Below are positions 52,388 through 61,111 of a DNA stretch of 64,000 bases, in pieces (position 1 is the stretch's first letter; the number at the start of each line of letters is the position of its first letter). The stretch lies in contig NZ_CP046565.1 of the NCBI RefSeq assembly GCF_012769535.1, positions 882,501 through 946,500 on the forward strand. The letters are read 5' to 3'. The translations under genes were made by a program, and so were the position numbers. The stretch comes from Methylococcus geothermalis. GTDB taxonomy: Bacteria > Pseudomonadota > Gammaproteobacteria > Methylococcales > Methylococcaceae. Below the pieces are notes generated by a model. That model was given only the letters and a program-made list of their open reading frames with translations. It made no database searches and was not told where the DNA came from.

Positions 52388-54462
52388 TCGTCGTGCCCCG
52401 TCTGTGAAAGAGCCATAGGCCAAACCGCGCCACTACCGCTTTTGCGCAGCAGCCATGCAGACACCGTCAGCGTCCAGCGCGAGTCGACCATGTCATCCAC
52501 CAAGAGGACTGGTCCGGGAGGGATGGGCTGGCCGTTGAGTGCGAGCGAACCATCAATGTTGCGCGCCTGCTGTGTGCTGTTTGCCATCGTCTTCTGTTCG
52601 GGCCTTGCGTCTGTTTTTGCGATGACCATATGAAAAGGCAGACCCAGCGCCGCAGCCAAGCGTTGTGCAAAATTCGGTACCAGTTCGGGATGCCGAAGCG
52701 AGGGAACGCAAGTCACCCAGGTCGGGCTCGGCTGCGGATTCCACTCTTGAATCATCTTCACACACGCAGCAACGAGGTCATCGGCAAAGTGACCGTCGTG
52801 GTATTTGCCCTGTTGAACCAAGCCACCCCATCCGGCATCACCCCAGACGCATAGCGCCTTGCCGGATTCGGCCTGGTGGGCGGGGGCGATGAATCCCTTA
52901 ACGCCGTACCGGGGCATCCCACCAACGGGCCATTTTTTGCGGGGCTCGATGGGCAAGCTGGTTCGACGAAGAAATTCGACGGCGGCTTTGACCAGCTCGG
53001 TATCTACGGTTGCTGGCAATGGCGGTAATGCAGGTTCTGTGACAACACTTGGATCGCCGTCGAGCGCACCAATCAAAAAGCCCATGTGCTTACCAAACGG
53101 CAGTCTGACGTAGTCCTGCATCTGCCGGTGCTCGTCTCGCCGCAGCGCGGTGAGACGTTCCGCTCGATCCCAGAACGCTTCACTCAGCGTTGCCGCCGTG
53201 AGCTGCCACTTGCTGCCTTGCTTGGCGATAGGTGCCGGCGCTTCGAGGGCAAGCAGTGCAATCGTCTTTTCGATACGTCCTTTGCTCAGATTGACTCGGC
53301 TCAGCAGCTCGGGGACAGACAGCCCGTTGGGCTCCTCTTCAAGCGCTCTCAAGACATCGGCAACTTCTTGTCGGGTCGGAAAAGCACTTCGGATAAACCA
53401 ATCGTTGATGTCAGACTCTTCCTGACCGCTGAGGAGCACCCCATATGCAGATTCCAGCGATCTTCCTGCGCGCCCTACTTGCTGGTAATAGGCGACGACC
53501 GATCCCGGCATTTGGTAGTGGATGACAAACGCCAGATCCGGCTTGTCGTAGCCCATGCCTAGAGCTGTTGTAGCAACCAACGCTTTGACTTGGTTGTTGA
53601 GCAGCGCCTGCTCCAGCGCCTCCCGACGGTCGCCCGTTTCACCTGTGTAGGCCTCGACGTTGAAGCCCCTGGTCTTGAGCCAGTCGGCGACCTGATTGGC
53701 GTCGCGCACGGTGAGCGTGTAGATGATGCCGTGGCCCTGCAGGGTGGACAACTGCTGCGCCAACCAGGCCAGACGTTCGGCCTGGCTGGGCAAGCGAATC
53801 GTTTGCAGGGTTAGCGAGGTCCGATTCAAATCGCCGCGCGAGACTTCAAGCTTCGGGCCGAGCACAGCGGCAAGGTCCTCCATCACGCGGTTGTTCGCTG
53901 TTGCCGTGGTGGCGAGCAAGCGCAGGTTTGGCGGCAGCGTTTTGACGATCCGCTCCAACAGGCGATAGTGAGGGCGAAAGTCGTGGCCCCAGTCGGAAAT
54001 GCAATGTGCCTCGTCGATGACCAGCATCGAAATCTGTGCAGCGATGCCGGCCAGAACCTGCGTCCGGAAGCGCTCGTTCGCCAGGCGCTCCGGCGAGATC
54101 AAGAGAATGTCGATCTCCCCTTTGGCCAGCTTGCCCTCGACTTGGGTCCAGTCGTCGACGTTGTCGGAGTTGATCGTGGCGGCGCGAACGCCCATGCGCT
54201 CCGCCGCAGCGATCTGGTTTCGCATCAGTGCCAACAGTGGCGAGATCAGCAAGGCAGGGCCTGATCCAGATTCCCTTAGCAACTTGGTCGCAATGAAGTA
54301 GACAAAGCTCTTACCCCACCCGGTCTTCTGCACGACCAGCAAGCGGCCTTTGCCTTCGACGATGTGACGAATGGCATCTTCTTGGCCGTCGCGGAAAGTG
54401 GCATTTGCGCGTCCGGAGCCAATCCGGAGCAGTTCCAGCGCGCGCTTTGAATCGAAGATCAT
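52384..54462 (-). CDS. RecQ-family helicase with C-terminal phosphoribosyltransferase-like domain
   Basis: The protein has 692 residues. The start at 54462 follows GGGAGG at 9 nt. An SF2 RecQ-like core comprises motif I QKTGWGKS (45-52, unlike the GGGKS of typical RecQ), [28 protein letters not shown] and [12 protein letters not shown] winged-helix-like middle region follows. The last about 150 residues resemble a ComF-type PRTase with [15 protein letters not shown] in place of the PRPP loop DDxxxTGxT, so catalysis may be lost. Paired with the coupled DprA-like gene inside a restriction locus, it is probably a mobile defence module (inference). Confidence 0.85.
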   Translation of the reverse strand: MIFDSKRALELLRIGSGRANATFRDGQEDAIRHIVEGKGRLLVVQKTGWGKSFVYFIATKLLRESGSGPALLISPLLALMRNQIAAAERMGVRAATINSDNVDDWTQVEGKLAKGEIDILLISPERLANERFRTQVLAGIAAQISMLVIDEAHCISDWGHDFRPHYRLLERIVKTLPPNLRLLATTATANNRVMEDLAAVLGPKLEVSRGDLNRTSLTLQTIRLPSQAERLAWLAQQLSTLQGHGIIYTLTVRDANQVADWLKTRGFNVEAYTGETGDRREALEQALLNNQVKALVATTALGMGYDKPDLAFVIHYQMPGSVVAYYQQVGRAGRSLESAYGVLLSGQEESDINDWFIRSAFPTRQEVADVLRALEEEPNGLSVPELLSRVNLSKGRIEKTIALLALEAPAPIAKQGSKWQLTAATLSEAFWDRAERLTALRRDEHRQMQDYVRLPFGKHMGFLIGALDGDPSVVTEPALPPLPATVDTELVKAAVEFLRRTSLPIEPRKKWPVGGMPRYGVKGFIAPAHQAESGKALCVWGDAGWGGLVQQGKYHDGHFADDLVAACVKMIQEWNPQPSPTWVTCVPSLRHPELVPNFAQRLAAALGLPFHMVIAKTDARPEQKTMANSTQQARNIDGSLALNGQPIPPGPVLLVDDMVDSRWTLTVSAWLLRKSGSGAVWPMALSQTGHDE

Positions 54463-54502
54463 GTTATTTTCCTCCCTTGTAAAGTGAAGGGGGCTTGGGT
54501 GG

Positions 54503-55664
54503 TCATGGGTGCGCTCCAAAATATCCCAGCTCACGCGCTACCTCGTAGAAGGTGGCCGTCTTGCGCACGCCCAGCATGCGGAAGGCGTCCGGAAACGCGG
54601 TCAGTCCTTCCAGGGTGCTGGCAATGAGGGCGCGGGCAAAGCGTTTGCTGGTGCGCGCGCCCAAGGTGCGGTAGAAGTCGCCACCGGTGCTGCCGCGGTC
54701 CTTCAAGGTGCGCAGGCGCTCCAGTTCCGCCCGGTAGTGCTGCCACAGCGCAGTCTGCGTGATGAAGCCCGCGTCGAACAGGCGGCGCAAGGCGACCAGG
54801 GTGCTGACCTTGAACTCGCGCGCCAGCCGCTGAATTTCGTCCTGGATCGGCGTATTGCGCTGGTGGGCTGCGCGCAGTTCCTCCATGGGTACCAGCAATT
54901 CCGCCGCCACCTGGTTGCACCAGCGTTCGGTTTGCTGCCCGGGCACTTCGCCCGCCTGCGTGTCCGAAACGCCGCTTGCGCCCAGCCAGATGTGGGCCAG
55001 CTCGTGCGCCAGCGTGAACATCTGTGCGGCCTTGCTGTCGGCACCGTTCAAAAAAATCAGCGGCGCCACATCATCCGCCAGCGCGAAGCCGCGAAACTCA
55101 CCCACGTCCAGCTTGCGGTGGCTGTTGCCGCCCACGATGGAGCTCGCCATCACCATCACGCCGGCATCTTCAGCCTTGGCGATCAAATCGCGCAGCGCAT
55201 CGGTCCAGGTGGGCGAGCGGCGGCGCGATTCGGCGGAGAGGCCCAGGGTCTCTCGTATTCGGGCAGCGACGGTTTCTGGCGCCTCTTCGACAATGGGCGC
55301 TACCCACGAAGGTCAAAGGGGGCAAGCCGTGCATGCGGGCATGCTCGCGGTACCAGTCCTGCCGCTGCTGGCAGAGGTATAGGGTGTCCAGCAGGTCGCT
55401 GCTCGGTTCGGCGGGCGTCTCGTCGCGTAGGGTGCGGAAATCCGGCACCGGCAATGCCAGCACGGGCGGTTCCGGCAGAAAAAAGTAGCCAAAGGCCGTG
55501 TGCGTGAGGCGCGCGAAGTCTTCCAGCTGCTTGAGCGTAGGCTGGGAATCGCCGGTCAGCCACAAAGGCCACTTGCGAAATCGTGCGGCCAGCGCATCGT
55601 CATTCAGCCGCGCGCGCCGCGCCGCCCAGCGCAGCACGGGCACGGACGCGGCCACGGTGGTCAT
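54503..55664 (-). pseudogene. Frameshifted ImmA/IrrE-family metallopeptidase gene
   Basis: The N-terminal half (from ATG 55664, MTTVAASVPVLRWAARRARL ... LPPLTFVGSA) and the C-terminal half (PIVEEAPETVAARIRETLGL ... LAHELAHIWLGA, zinc motif HELAH) lie in different frames. The switch is near 55300, where one extra base or two missing bases would restore a single protein of about 386 residues. The start overlaps the methyltransferase stop as ATGA. ImmA/IrrE proteases cleave repressors in mobile-element and toxin-antitoxin control. The frameshift may be real decay or a sequencing error. Confidence 0.7.
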
Positions 55665-56317
55665 TGCTCCTCCACTGCTACAGCCCCGCTATCCGCAGCG
55701 GCCAGCTCGCGCACCGTCATCGGCGGGTAGGTCCGGGTCGGCGTGAAGATTTCGTGCTTGCCGCGTTGGGAGAAGATGGGATCCTTCGCGCTGAACGTTG
55801 ACGACATGGCAAGATCGTGGAGGCGGAAGTCGCGCCGCTGGAATTTGCCCTTGCCGAGATAGCCCCATTCAGCAAAGGTGATGGGCTGATCATCACTGGT
55901 GCGCATCTTCAGCGCGTCGCCGTGGATGAGGTTCTGCGACAGTACGTAGGAAGCAGCCCGATAGAGATCGTCCGATTCCTCGAGCTTCAGGTAGTTGGCG
56001 AGAATCCCCAGCAGGTTCGCTCGGCACTCGGCGATGTTGTCCTCCAATAGTTCGATCCCGTAGGTGCACATCAGCGCGAGGAGGGCGTAGTGCCGCTTTT
56101 CAAAGTCGGACTTGCCATACTTGCATTCGACGGCGGCGAGCTTGCGGCTCAGGATGCGCACGAGGAAGTTCCCGCTGCCGCAGGCAGGCTCCAGGAAACG
56201 GGAGTCGATCCGCTCCGTCTCGTCCTTCACCAAGTCGAGCATCGCCTCGACCAGCCACGGCGGGGTAAAGACCTCCCCGTGGTCGGCGACGCGTTGTTTG
56301 GATTTGACGTAGTTCAT
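55661..56317 (-). CDS. N6-adenine DNA methyltransferase-like protein (M subunit or truncated)
   Basis: The protein has 218 residues with the SAM-binding motif FLEPACGSGNFLVRIL and the GEVFTPPWLVEAMLDLV pattern of N6-adenine methyltransferases of type I/Eco57I-like systems. The catalytic (N/D)PPY motif is not visible, so either a partner supplies it or the gene is inactive. The ATG at 56317 is chosen over a GTG at 56329. It is the first gene of the minus-strand cluster ending in the helicase remnant, which may be its original R partner. Confidence 0.7.
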   Translation of the reverse strand: MNYVKSKQRVADHGEVFTPPWLVEAMLDLVKDETERIDSRFLEPACGSGNFLVRILSRKLAAVECKYGKSDFEKRHYALLALMCTYGIELLEDNIAECRANLLGILANYLKLEESDDLYRAASYVLSQNLIHGDALKMRTSDDQPITFAEWGYLGKGKFQRRDFRLHDLAMSSTFSAKDPIFSQRGKHEIFTPTRTYPPMTVRELAAADSGAVAVEEQ

Positions 56318-56404
56318 GGGCTGATCCACTTCGGGCTCAGAATGTCGTGGATGGTTGTCATGTGAATTTTCTGCTATCAGCGGCTTGCCGTACTTCGGGA
56401 AAAG

Positions 56405-56689
56405 TCAGAAACGCTCCGGCCACTTCCTCGCCCCGTGATACACGGCCAGAATCTCGATGCGATCCTGGCGCAAGCGGTACGGCAGGATGTAGGGGTTATC
56501 TCCCATCACCAGCTCGCGCGTGCCGTCGATTCGACCAAGCCGGCCTAGGTGTGGGTTGTCTTGCAGGAGGGTGACGCGCTCGCGGATTTCGGCCTGAAGA
56601 TTGCGGGCGGCGTAAGGGTTATCTTGGGCAATGTACAGGTAGATTTCCCGCAAATCCCGGCGGGCGGGTTCGGTCCACTCGATTCTCAC
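56405..56689 (-). CDS. ParE/RelE-family toxin
   Basis: The protein has 94 residues: IEWTEPARRDLREIYLYIAQ and the strand-rich C-terminus MGDNPYILPYRLRQDRIEIL VYHGARKWP match the ParE/RelE fold. The start overlaps the antitoxin stop (ATGA). ParE-type members poison gyrase and RelE-type cut mRNA; the target here is not determined. Confidence 0.88.
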   Translation of the reverse strand: MRIEWTEPARRDLREIYLYIAQDNPYAARNLQAEIRERVTLLQDNPHLGRLGRIDGTRELVMGDNPYILPYRLRQDRIEILAVYHGARKWPERF

Positions 56690-56952
56690 TGCCTGCCTTC
56701 ATGCCGATCGATGTGTTCTTGAATCAGGGCGTCCATTTCCGCCATCACGTCTTCATGCGGGAACAATTGGCCTCGATCGGCCGCCTCGATGCCTTCCTGG
56801 ATTTTCTCGATCTGCCAGGCGTGGAGATCGAGGTATTCCTTGATGGCCTGGTTGACGAGGTAATTGCGTGACCGGTCCAGGCGCGACGCCAGAGCGTCTA
56901 AGCGGTGGGCGGTTTCGCTGTCTGTGCGCACGGTAAAGGCTTCGGTCGTCAT
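56686..56952 (-). CDS. Ribbon-helix-helix (ParD/CopG-like) antitoxin
   Basis: The protein has 88 residues with an N-terminal RHH fold (AFTVRTDSETAHRLDALASR, SRNYLVNQAIKEYL) and an acidic C-terminal toxin-binding tail. It precedes the toxin as usual and should repress the operon. An imperfect inverted repeat TGATT/AATCA (56979-56995) upstream is a candidate operator. Confidence 0.88.
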   Translation of the reverse strand: MTTEAFTVRTDSETAHRLDALASRLDRSRNYLVNQAIKEYLDLHAWQIEKIQEGIEAADRGQLFPHEDVMAEMDALIQEHIDRHEGRQ

Positions 56953-57050
56953 GGGCTTGGCCTGTGGGTGGTTCTCAGTGATTCAAATGTAATCATAGGC
57001 TACCAATCCAATATCCGCCAGCAACTTTCTCCGCTGCTCCTGCAAAGCAA

Positions 57051-57164
57051 TCAAGCAATCGGTGGCTTGCCATGCTTCACGAACAGATCATTGAGCGCCT
57101 CTAAAAGCTCCCTCTTCTCGATCCCGAGTTCCGCCGCCAGTACGCCGAATTGCCGGTAAGCTGC
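57051..57164 (-). pseudogene. Remnant of an antitoxin-like protein C-terminus
   Basis: The minus strand encodes about 37 residues ending in the stop at 57051 (AAYRQFGVLAAELGIEKREL then a LLEALNDLFVKHGKPPIA tail). This resembles the end of RHH antitoxin-like proteins, but no start codon or N-terminal half is present in frame. It lies in the 341-bp interval between the two toxin-antitoxin loci. Confidence 0.35.
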
Positions 57165-57198
57165 ATTGCCTGCTGCAGCTGGCCCGTTTTTCCATCAT

Positions 57199-57321
57199 CT
57201 ATCCTCCAGCGGCGCGTCTGGCCGCGTCGGGATTATGGGATTCGATGAATTCCCGCAGCCGGACGACATCCCGTTGCGCGGCGGGGGACCATTTCAGCGC
57301 CGGGGTTCGAGGTCTGGGCAT
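57199..57321 (-). pseudogene. Truncated ParE-like toxin
   Basis: The 40-residue frame (ALKWSPAAQRDVVRLREFIE, ending ARRAAGG) matches only the first third of a ParE toxin and then hits a stop. It overlaps the upstream antitoxin gene by 28 nt, the usual parDE order. The toxin is almost certainly inactive, leaving an orphan antitoxin. Confidence 0.6.
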
Positions 57322-57578
57322 GGGCCTTCCTTGTCCGTTCCCCACGTATCCAGCCATGCCGTCATGGCCTCGTCGCTGACAAACTGGCCGGTGCGCTTGT
57401 ATTCGTCCCATGCTCCATCCGCTTCGGCATTGCGCCTTTCAATCGCTTCTTCCCTGTCCAGATATTCGCGGATCGCTTCACGCATCAGCCAATGGGCGGA
57501 GCGCTGCCGGGCGGCGCCGAGAGCCCTCAGGCGGGCACGGGTCTCTTCGTCAAGCTTGATGCCCATGGTCGTGGTCAT
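57294..57578 (-). CDS. Ribbon-helix-helix antitoxin (orphan)
   Basis: The protein has 94 residues with an N-terminal RHH domain (MGIKLDEETRARLRALGAAR, SAHWLMREAIREYLDRE) and an acidic tail (DEAMTAWLDTW), typical of ParD-like antitoxins. Its toxin partner is truncated. A perfect inverted repeat 15 bp upstream of the ATG is a likely autoregulatory operator. Confidence 0.85.
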   Translation of the reverse strand: MTTTMGIKLDEETRARLRALGAARQRSAHWLMREAIREYLDREEAIERRNAEADGAWDEYKRTGQFVSDEAMTAWLDTWGTDKEGPCPDLEPRR

Positions 57579-57592
57579 AGGGTCACCTCAAA

Positions 57593-57611
57593 GGTTGCAA
57601 TAAGTGCAACC
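57593..57611. promoter_or_regulatory. Likely antitoxin operator
   Basis: Perfect 7-bp arms GGTTGCA and TGCAACC separated by 5 bp lie directly upstream of the orphan antitoxin gene. A -10-like CATAAT on the minus strand is adjacent (about 57617-57612). Placement and symmetry fit autorepression by an RHH dimer. Confidence 0.6.
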
Positions 57612-58151
57612 ATTATGGACCACCACGCAGGTTCAAAGAGACAGTTTATATCGGGTCTGTCAGGCGTTCGGATGAATGTCCACTGGCGATGGGGCTTTGG
57701 TCTAGCTGAGCGCGTCTCGGGCAACTCGTTCGAGTCCGACGACTGGCGTATGCGCACCAGGCTTGAAGACCCTCGGCAGCACCTAGCGATGAAAGGAGCT
57801 GCCGAGGGTTAGGGTGGATTCGCGTGTCTTTCCACGCCGTCCGCTCACTCAGCAGGGGCCGCGCACTTCACACACGCGCCGGTACGTCCGTTTGGCAGGA
57901 GGCCGCCCTCCTGTTTAATGCGTGGGCTTATAGCGCCGGTTGGACACTGAACATGGGAAGCAGTGCCTGCCGTAAGCTGCCGTAAGCTGCCGGGATATCA
58001 CCCTCTGCCGGCGTTGGGCTGCCTTGAGTCGCGCTCGGTAATGCTATGATCAGAAGACGAAACGCGTCCCTCCACCGACCTCTCGGCCTGCCGCATGCTG
58101 GACGCGCCGGCGATGGCCAGCCCACCAAGACCCGCTTACCGGGAAACGCCC
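57612..58151. other. Gene-free interval at the island edge with an inverted repeat
   Basis: Perfect 12-bp arms ACCCTCGGCAGC (57769-57780) and GCTGCCGAGGGT (57798-57809) surround 17 bp. A tandem GCCGTAAGCT duplication lies near 57966-57986. No gene, tRNA or clear attachment site was recognised. This interval separates the defence island from the small heat-shock block. Confidence 0.45.
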
Positions 58152-58775
58152 ATGAACCCCAAGATAGAAGAACTACTGGCCCGAATCCATGAACTGGAAC
58201 GGGAACTGGAAGCCGACCTCGCCGAAACGCGGGCGCGCTTCCATTATCACATCGATGGCCACAAGATCCACTTCGAGCGCGAAGCGGCGGCTTTGCAGCG
58301 CCGCTTGCGCAAGAGCAGCCTGCGCACCCTGATTGATGCGCCCCTGCGTCACATTCTGACCGCGCCGGTGATCTACGGCCTGTTCGTTCCCCTGCTCCTG
58401 TTGGATATCGCCGTCAGCCTCTATCAAGGGATCTGCTTTCCGGTGTATGGCATCCCGAGGCTGAAGCGCGGGGATTATTTTGTTTTCGATCGGGCCAGGC
58501 TGCCGTATCTCAACGCCATCGAACGGTTGAATTGCCTTTATTGTGAATACGGCAATGGCTTGCTTTCCTGGGCCAAGGAAGTGGCCGGACGTACCGAGCA
58601 GTTCTGGTGTCCCATCAAGCACGCCCGGCGCGTGCCGACGCCTCACGAGAGCTACAACCGGTTCTTCGATTACGGCGACGCCGAACGCTACCGCGCCGAG
58701 TTGCAGCGCCTGCGCAAGGCCTACGGGGAGGTCAAGGAAGGATCGGATAGCACCGTGCAGCAGAGGTCCGAGTGA
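58152..58775 (+). CDS. Conserved membrane-associated hypothetical protein
   Basis: The protein has 207 residues: an N-terminal coiled coil (about 1-55, IEELLARIHELERELEADLA), a hydrophobic hairpin (about 68-100, TAPVIYGLFVPLLLLDIAVS) and a conserved cytoplasmic part with a CxxC (LNCLYCEYGNG) plus a third cysteine in QFWCPIKHARR. The three cysteines and a histidine could bind a metal or a redox group. I recognise the pattern as a widespread uncharacterised family but cannot assign a function. The ATG at 58152 begins the coiled coil. Confidence 0.68.
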   Translation: MNPKIEELLARIHELERELEADLAETRARFHYHIDGHKIHFEREAAALQRRLRKSSLRTLIDAPLRHILTAPVIYGLFVPLLLLDIAVSLYQGICFPVYGIPRLKRGDYFVFDRARLPYLNAIERLNCLYCEYGNGLLSWAKEVAGRTEQFWCPIKHARRVPTPHESYNRFFDYGDAERYRAELQRLRKAYGEVKEGSDSTVQQRSE

Positions 58776-58937
58776 CCGATCGGGAACCTCGAACAGTCTT
58801 CCGAGCGCCGGCCGCGTCCGACAACAGCCCTGAGATGATGAGATGGGTGTGGCGCCGGTATTTGAACTGGCCGGCGCCATGCTTGGCCGATTTTAGAGCA
58901 GGGCCGCCGAAATGGCGACGCAGCGGGTGCCGAGGGC

Positions 58938-59441
58938 TCACCGGATGGGAATGTCGACGCTCTTGGGCAGCGCGGCCGCTGCCTTGGGCAGTTCGATCTT
59001 GAGCACGCCGTTACGGTAGGAGGCCTGCACCCGCTCGGCGACTACCTCCGCCGGCAGCGGTATGACCCGGTGGAAGTGTCCGTACGCGCACTGCAAGATC
59101 CGGTAGCGGCCCTCGCTGGTTTCCCGCTCGAGGCGCTTTTCGCCCTGCACGATCAGCATATCGCCGCGCAACTCGAGGTTGAAATCCTCCTTCTCCATCC
59201 CGGGCACTTCGAGCCGGATGACCAGTTTGCGGTCATCTTCGTACACGTCGCCGGCCAGCAAGGCCCACGAGGGGGAGGCCAAGTAGAAATCCTCTTGGCG
59301 TTTGGGCACGGCAGGCACCGACCCGCCGGGCTTGAACCGGGTCAGCGCGCCCGCCGCCCGTTCGCGGAGGCGGTGCCAGCCTTCCGCCAGTGACTCCCAA
59401 GCCTCTTCCACGCCGTGCTTGAGCTCGTTCAATGCGTTCAT
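58938..59441 (-). CDS. Hsp20/alpha-crystallin small heat-shock protein (third of three)
   Basis: The protein has 167 residues: an extended N-terminal arm (about 1-60) and an alpha-crystallin domain with DDRKLVIRLEVPGMEKEDFN and YRNGVLKIELPKA. The C-terminal I-x-I-like VDIPIR is present. Small heat-shock proteins hold unfolding proteins for refolding. GGGGAGGGATT supports the ATG at 59441. It lies 73 bp after the second hsp20 gene. Confidence 0.88.
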   Translation of the reverse strand: MNALNELKHGVEEAWESLAEGWHRLRERAAGALTRFKPGGSVPAVPKRQEDFYLASPSWALLAGDVYEDDRKLVIRLEVPGMEKEDFNLELRGDMLIVQGEKRLERETSEGRYRILQCAYGHFHRVIPLPAEVVAERVQASYRNGVLKIELPKAAAALPKSVDIPIR

Positions 59442-59514
59442 AATCCCTCCCCGTAACGATGGTTGCAAAAGGCCGCACGCGGCCCCTCGGGCCGCGCCGG
59501 TCATTCAAAAATGC

Positions 59515-59895
59515 TCAGTCCACGCTGACCGTGATCTTGCGGGGCTGGGCATGTTCCGCCTTGGGAATCCGCAGCCGCAACACCCCGTCCTTGAAGTGGG
59601 CGTCGATCTTGGAAGGGTCGAGGTCCCGACTCAGGTTGAAGCTCCTGCGGTAGGCAGGGGAGCGGACTTCGACATAACTAGCTTCCATCCCCTCCGGCGT
59701 CTCCAGGGCGATTTCGCCTTCGATCGAAAGGCTTTGGCCGTCCACGCGCACCGTCAGTTTCTCTTTGGGCACGCCCGGAAGATCGGCGCTCAGGCTGATG
59801 CCGGTTTCGTCCTCGACGATATCCACCGCGGGCAGCAGGGCCGGGGCCGGTCGAACGTCTTCGCGCTTGGCGATGTCTTGTTTACCGTCGCTCAT
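59515..59895 (-). CDS. Hsp20/alpha-crystallin small heat-shock protein (second of three)
   Basis: The protein has 126 residues. The alpha-crystallin domain contains ISLSADLPGVPKEKLTVRVD and FKDGVLRLRIPKAEHAQPRK. The start at 59895 is preceded by AAGGAGAATCATC; an earlier in-frame ATG at 59919 has weaker support. It is shorter in the N-terminal arm than its two neighbours and begins 20 bp after the first gene ends, so all three form one transcript. Confidence 0.88.
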   Translation of the reverse strand: MSDGKQDIAKREDVRPAPALLPAVDIVEDETGISLSADLPGVPKEKLTVRVDGQSLSIEGEIALETPEGMEASYVEVRSPAYRRSFNLSRDLDPSKIDAHFKDGVLRLRIPKAEHAQPRKITVSVD

Positions 59896-59915
59896 GATGA
59901 TTCTCCTTTCGCTGC

Positions 59916-60365
59916 TCATCTGACTTCGATACGTTTGGGTTGCGCCGCCTCACTGCGCGGTACCGAGACACGCAGCACGCCGTCCCGATAGCGGGCCTGT
60001 ATGCCCGAGGGGTCCACGTCTTCCGGCAGGCTCACGACCCGTTTGAAGCTGCCCGAAAACCGCTCGTCGGCGTAGACGCTGACCTTGTCATTCTCCTCGG
60101 GCAATTCGCTCGGCCGTTCCCCCGCGATGGTCAAGAGCCCGCGGTCCACGCTGACTTCCAGCTTGGATGGATCGACGCCGGGGGCAAAGGCATAGACCTC
60201 GACGGACTTGGGGGTAGCGCCGATATTGACGGCGGGAAAACCCCGCGTCACCGCCCGGATGCTGGTGGGCATGCCCAACGCACCGAACATTTGTTCCATC
60301 TCCCGCTGCATCCGATCGAATTCCGAGAAGAGATCGGTTGGAAACCGTAGCAAGGACTCGTACAT
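59916..60365 (-). CDS. Hsp20/alpha-crystallin small heat-shock protein (first of three)
   Basis: The protein has 149 residues, with the class A-like N-terminus FPTDLFSEFDRMQREMEQMF and an alpha-crystallin domain with YAFAPGVDPSKLEVSVDRGL and YRDGVLRVSVPRSEAAQPKR. CAGGAGGTCAATC precedes the ATG at 60365. It is the promoter-proximal gene of the hsp20 operon. Confidence 0.9.
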   Translation of the reverse strand: MYESLLRFPTDLFSEFDRMQREMEQMFGALGMPTSIRAVTRGFPAVNIGATPKSVEVYAFAPGVDPSKLEVSVDRGLLTIAGERPSELPEENDKVSVYADERFSGSFKRVVSLPEDVDPSGIQARYRDGVLRVSVPRSEAAQPKRIEVR

Positions 60366-60735
60366 GATTGACCTCCTGAACCACATTGAAGAATTCGCCC
60401 ATTCGACCTCAAACCCTGGTCGAAAGAGCGGCCTTACTATAGGCTTCCCGCTCCCTCGCGTCCACGCGAATGGCGGGTCTGCCACTTGCCTTGGCCAATC
60501 TGACCAGAGGCTGGTGATGGCTGCCGGGGTTCCACCCGTTCCACTGAGTTGGTTGGGTCTTCCGATTTCGCTTGAAAACGGTATCGAATTACTTTACCTT
60601 AGACCCGTCGTATTGGGGTCCGTGCCACGCAAGTTTCAGTAGCGTTCGTTCCACCCGGAACCATACCCGCTCCACCTGCCCACTCGCCGTAATACTACGC
60701 TTTACGTTTCCAGTCATTTTTTCGAGAGATTCGAT
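60366..60735. other. Divergent regulatory interval between hsp20 operon and cold-shock gene
   Basis: The 370 bp hold the hsp20 promoter candidate and presumably a cold-shock gene promoter and its 5' untranslated leader. No coding region was recognised. AT-richer sequence at 60550-60720 contrasts with the surrounding GC-rich DNA. Confidence 0.4.
60436..60464 (-). promoter_or_regulatory. Candidate promoter of the hsp20 operon
   Basis: On the minus strand TGGACG (60464-60459), 17 bp, TATAGT (60441-60436) lies about 70 bp before the first hsp20 start. No RpoH-type CTTGAA/CCCCAT pair was seen, so heat induction would have to come another way. Confidence 0.4.
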
Positions 60736-60945
60736 ATGTCACAACAGCAACAGGGAACCGTTAAATGGTTCAATGAAAGCAAGGGATTTGGTTTCATCCA
60801 GCGTGAAAACGGCAGTGATCTTTTTGTTCATTTCCGTTCGATCCAGGGCCAAGGTTTCAAGACCCTGAAAGAAGGCCAACGGGTGAGCTTCACCGAGGTC
60901 GCCGGACAGAAAGGGCCGCAGGCCGAGAACGTCGTGGTTCTGTAA
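60736..60945 (+). CDS. CspA-family cold-shock protein
   Basis: The 69-residue single cold-shock domain has RNP1 KGFGFI and RNP2 LFVHF, with [15 protein letters not shown] typical of CspA-like RNA chaperones. It binds single-stranded RNA/DNA and melts mRNA structure. Its own terminator lies 65 bp downstream. Confidence 0.95.
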   Translation: MSQQQQGTVKWFNESKGFGFIQRENGSDLFVHFRSIQGQGFKTLKEGQRVSFTEVAGQKGPQAENVVVL

Positions 60946-61010
60946 CAACCATCTCGTTATGCCGGGATGGCGTGCGGGCGATCAGCCCGTCGCGCACCGC
61001 TACTGACGAA

Positions 61011-61039
61011 AACAGGCCGCTTCAAGCGGCCTGTTTTTT
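61011..61039 (+). terminator. Intrinsic terminator after the cold-shock gene
   Basis: A perfect 10-bp stem (61011-61020 with 61026-61035, 5-nt loop) is followed by a T tract. A strong factor-independent terminator. Confidence 0.92.
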
Positions 61040-61111
61040 CCTCTTCACTCAGCGAAACGTTGTGCTTTGTCGCAGCGCTCCGCTCGACCCCTTTATGAAG
61101 GTGCCCAGCAC

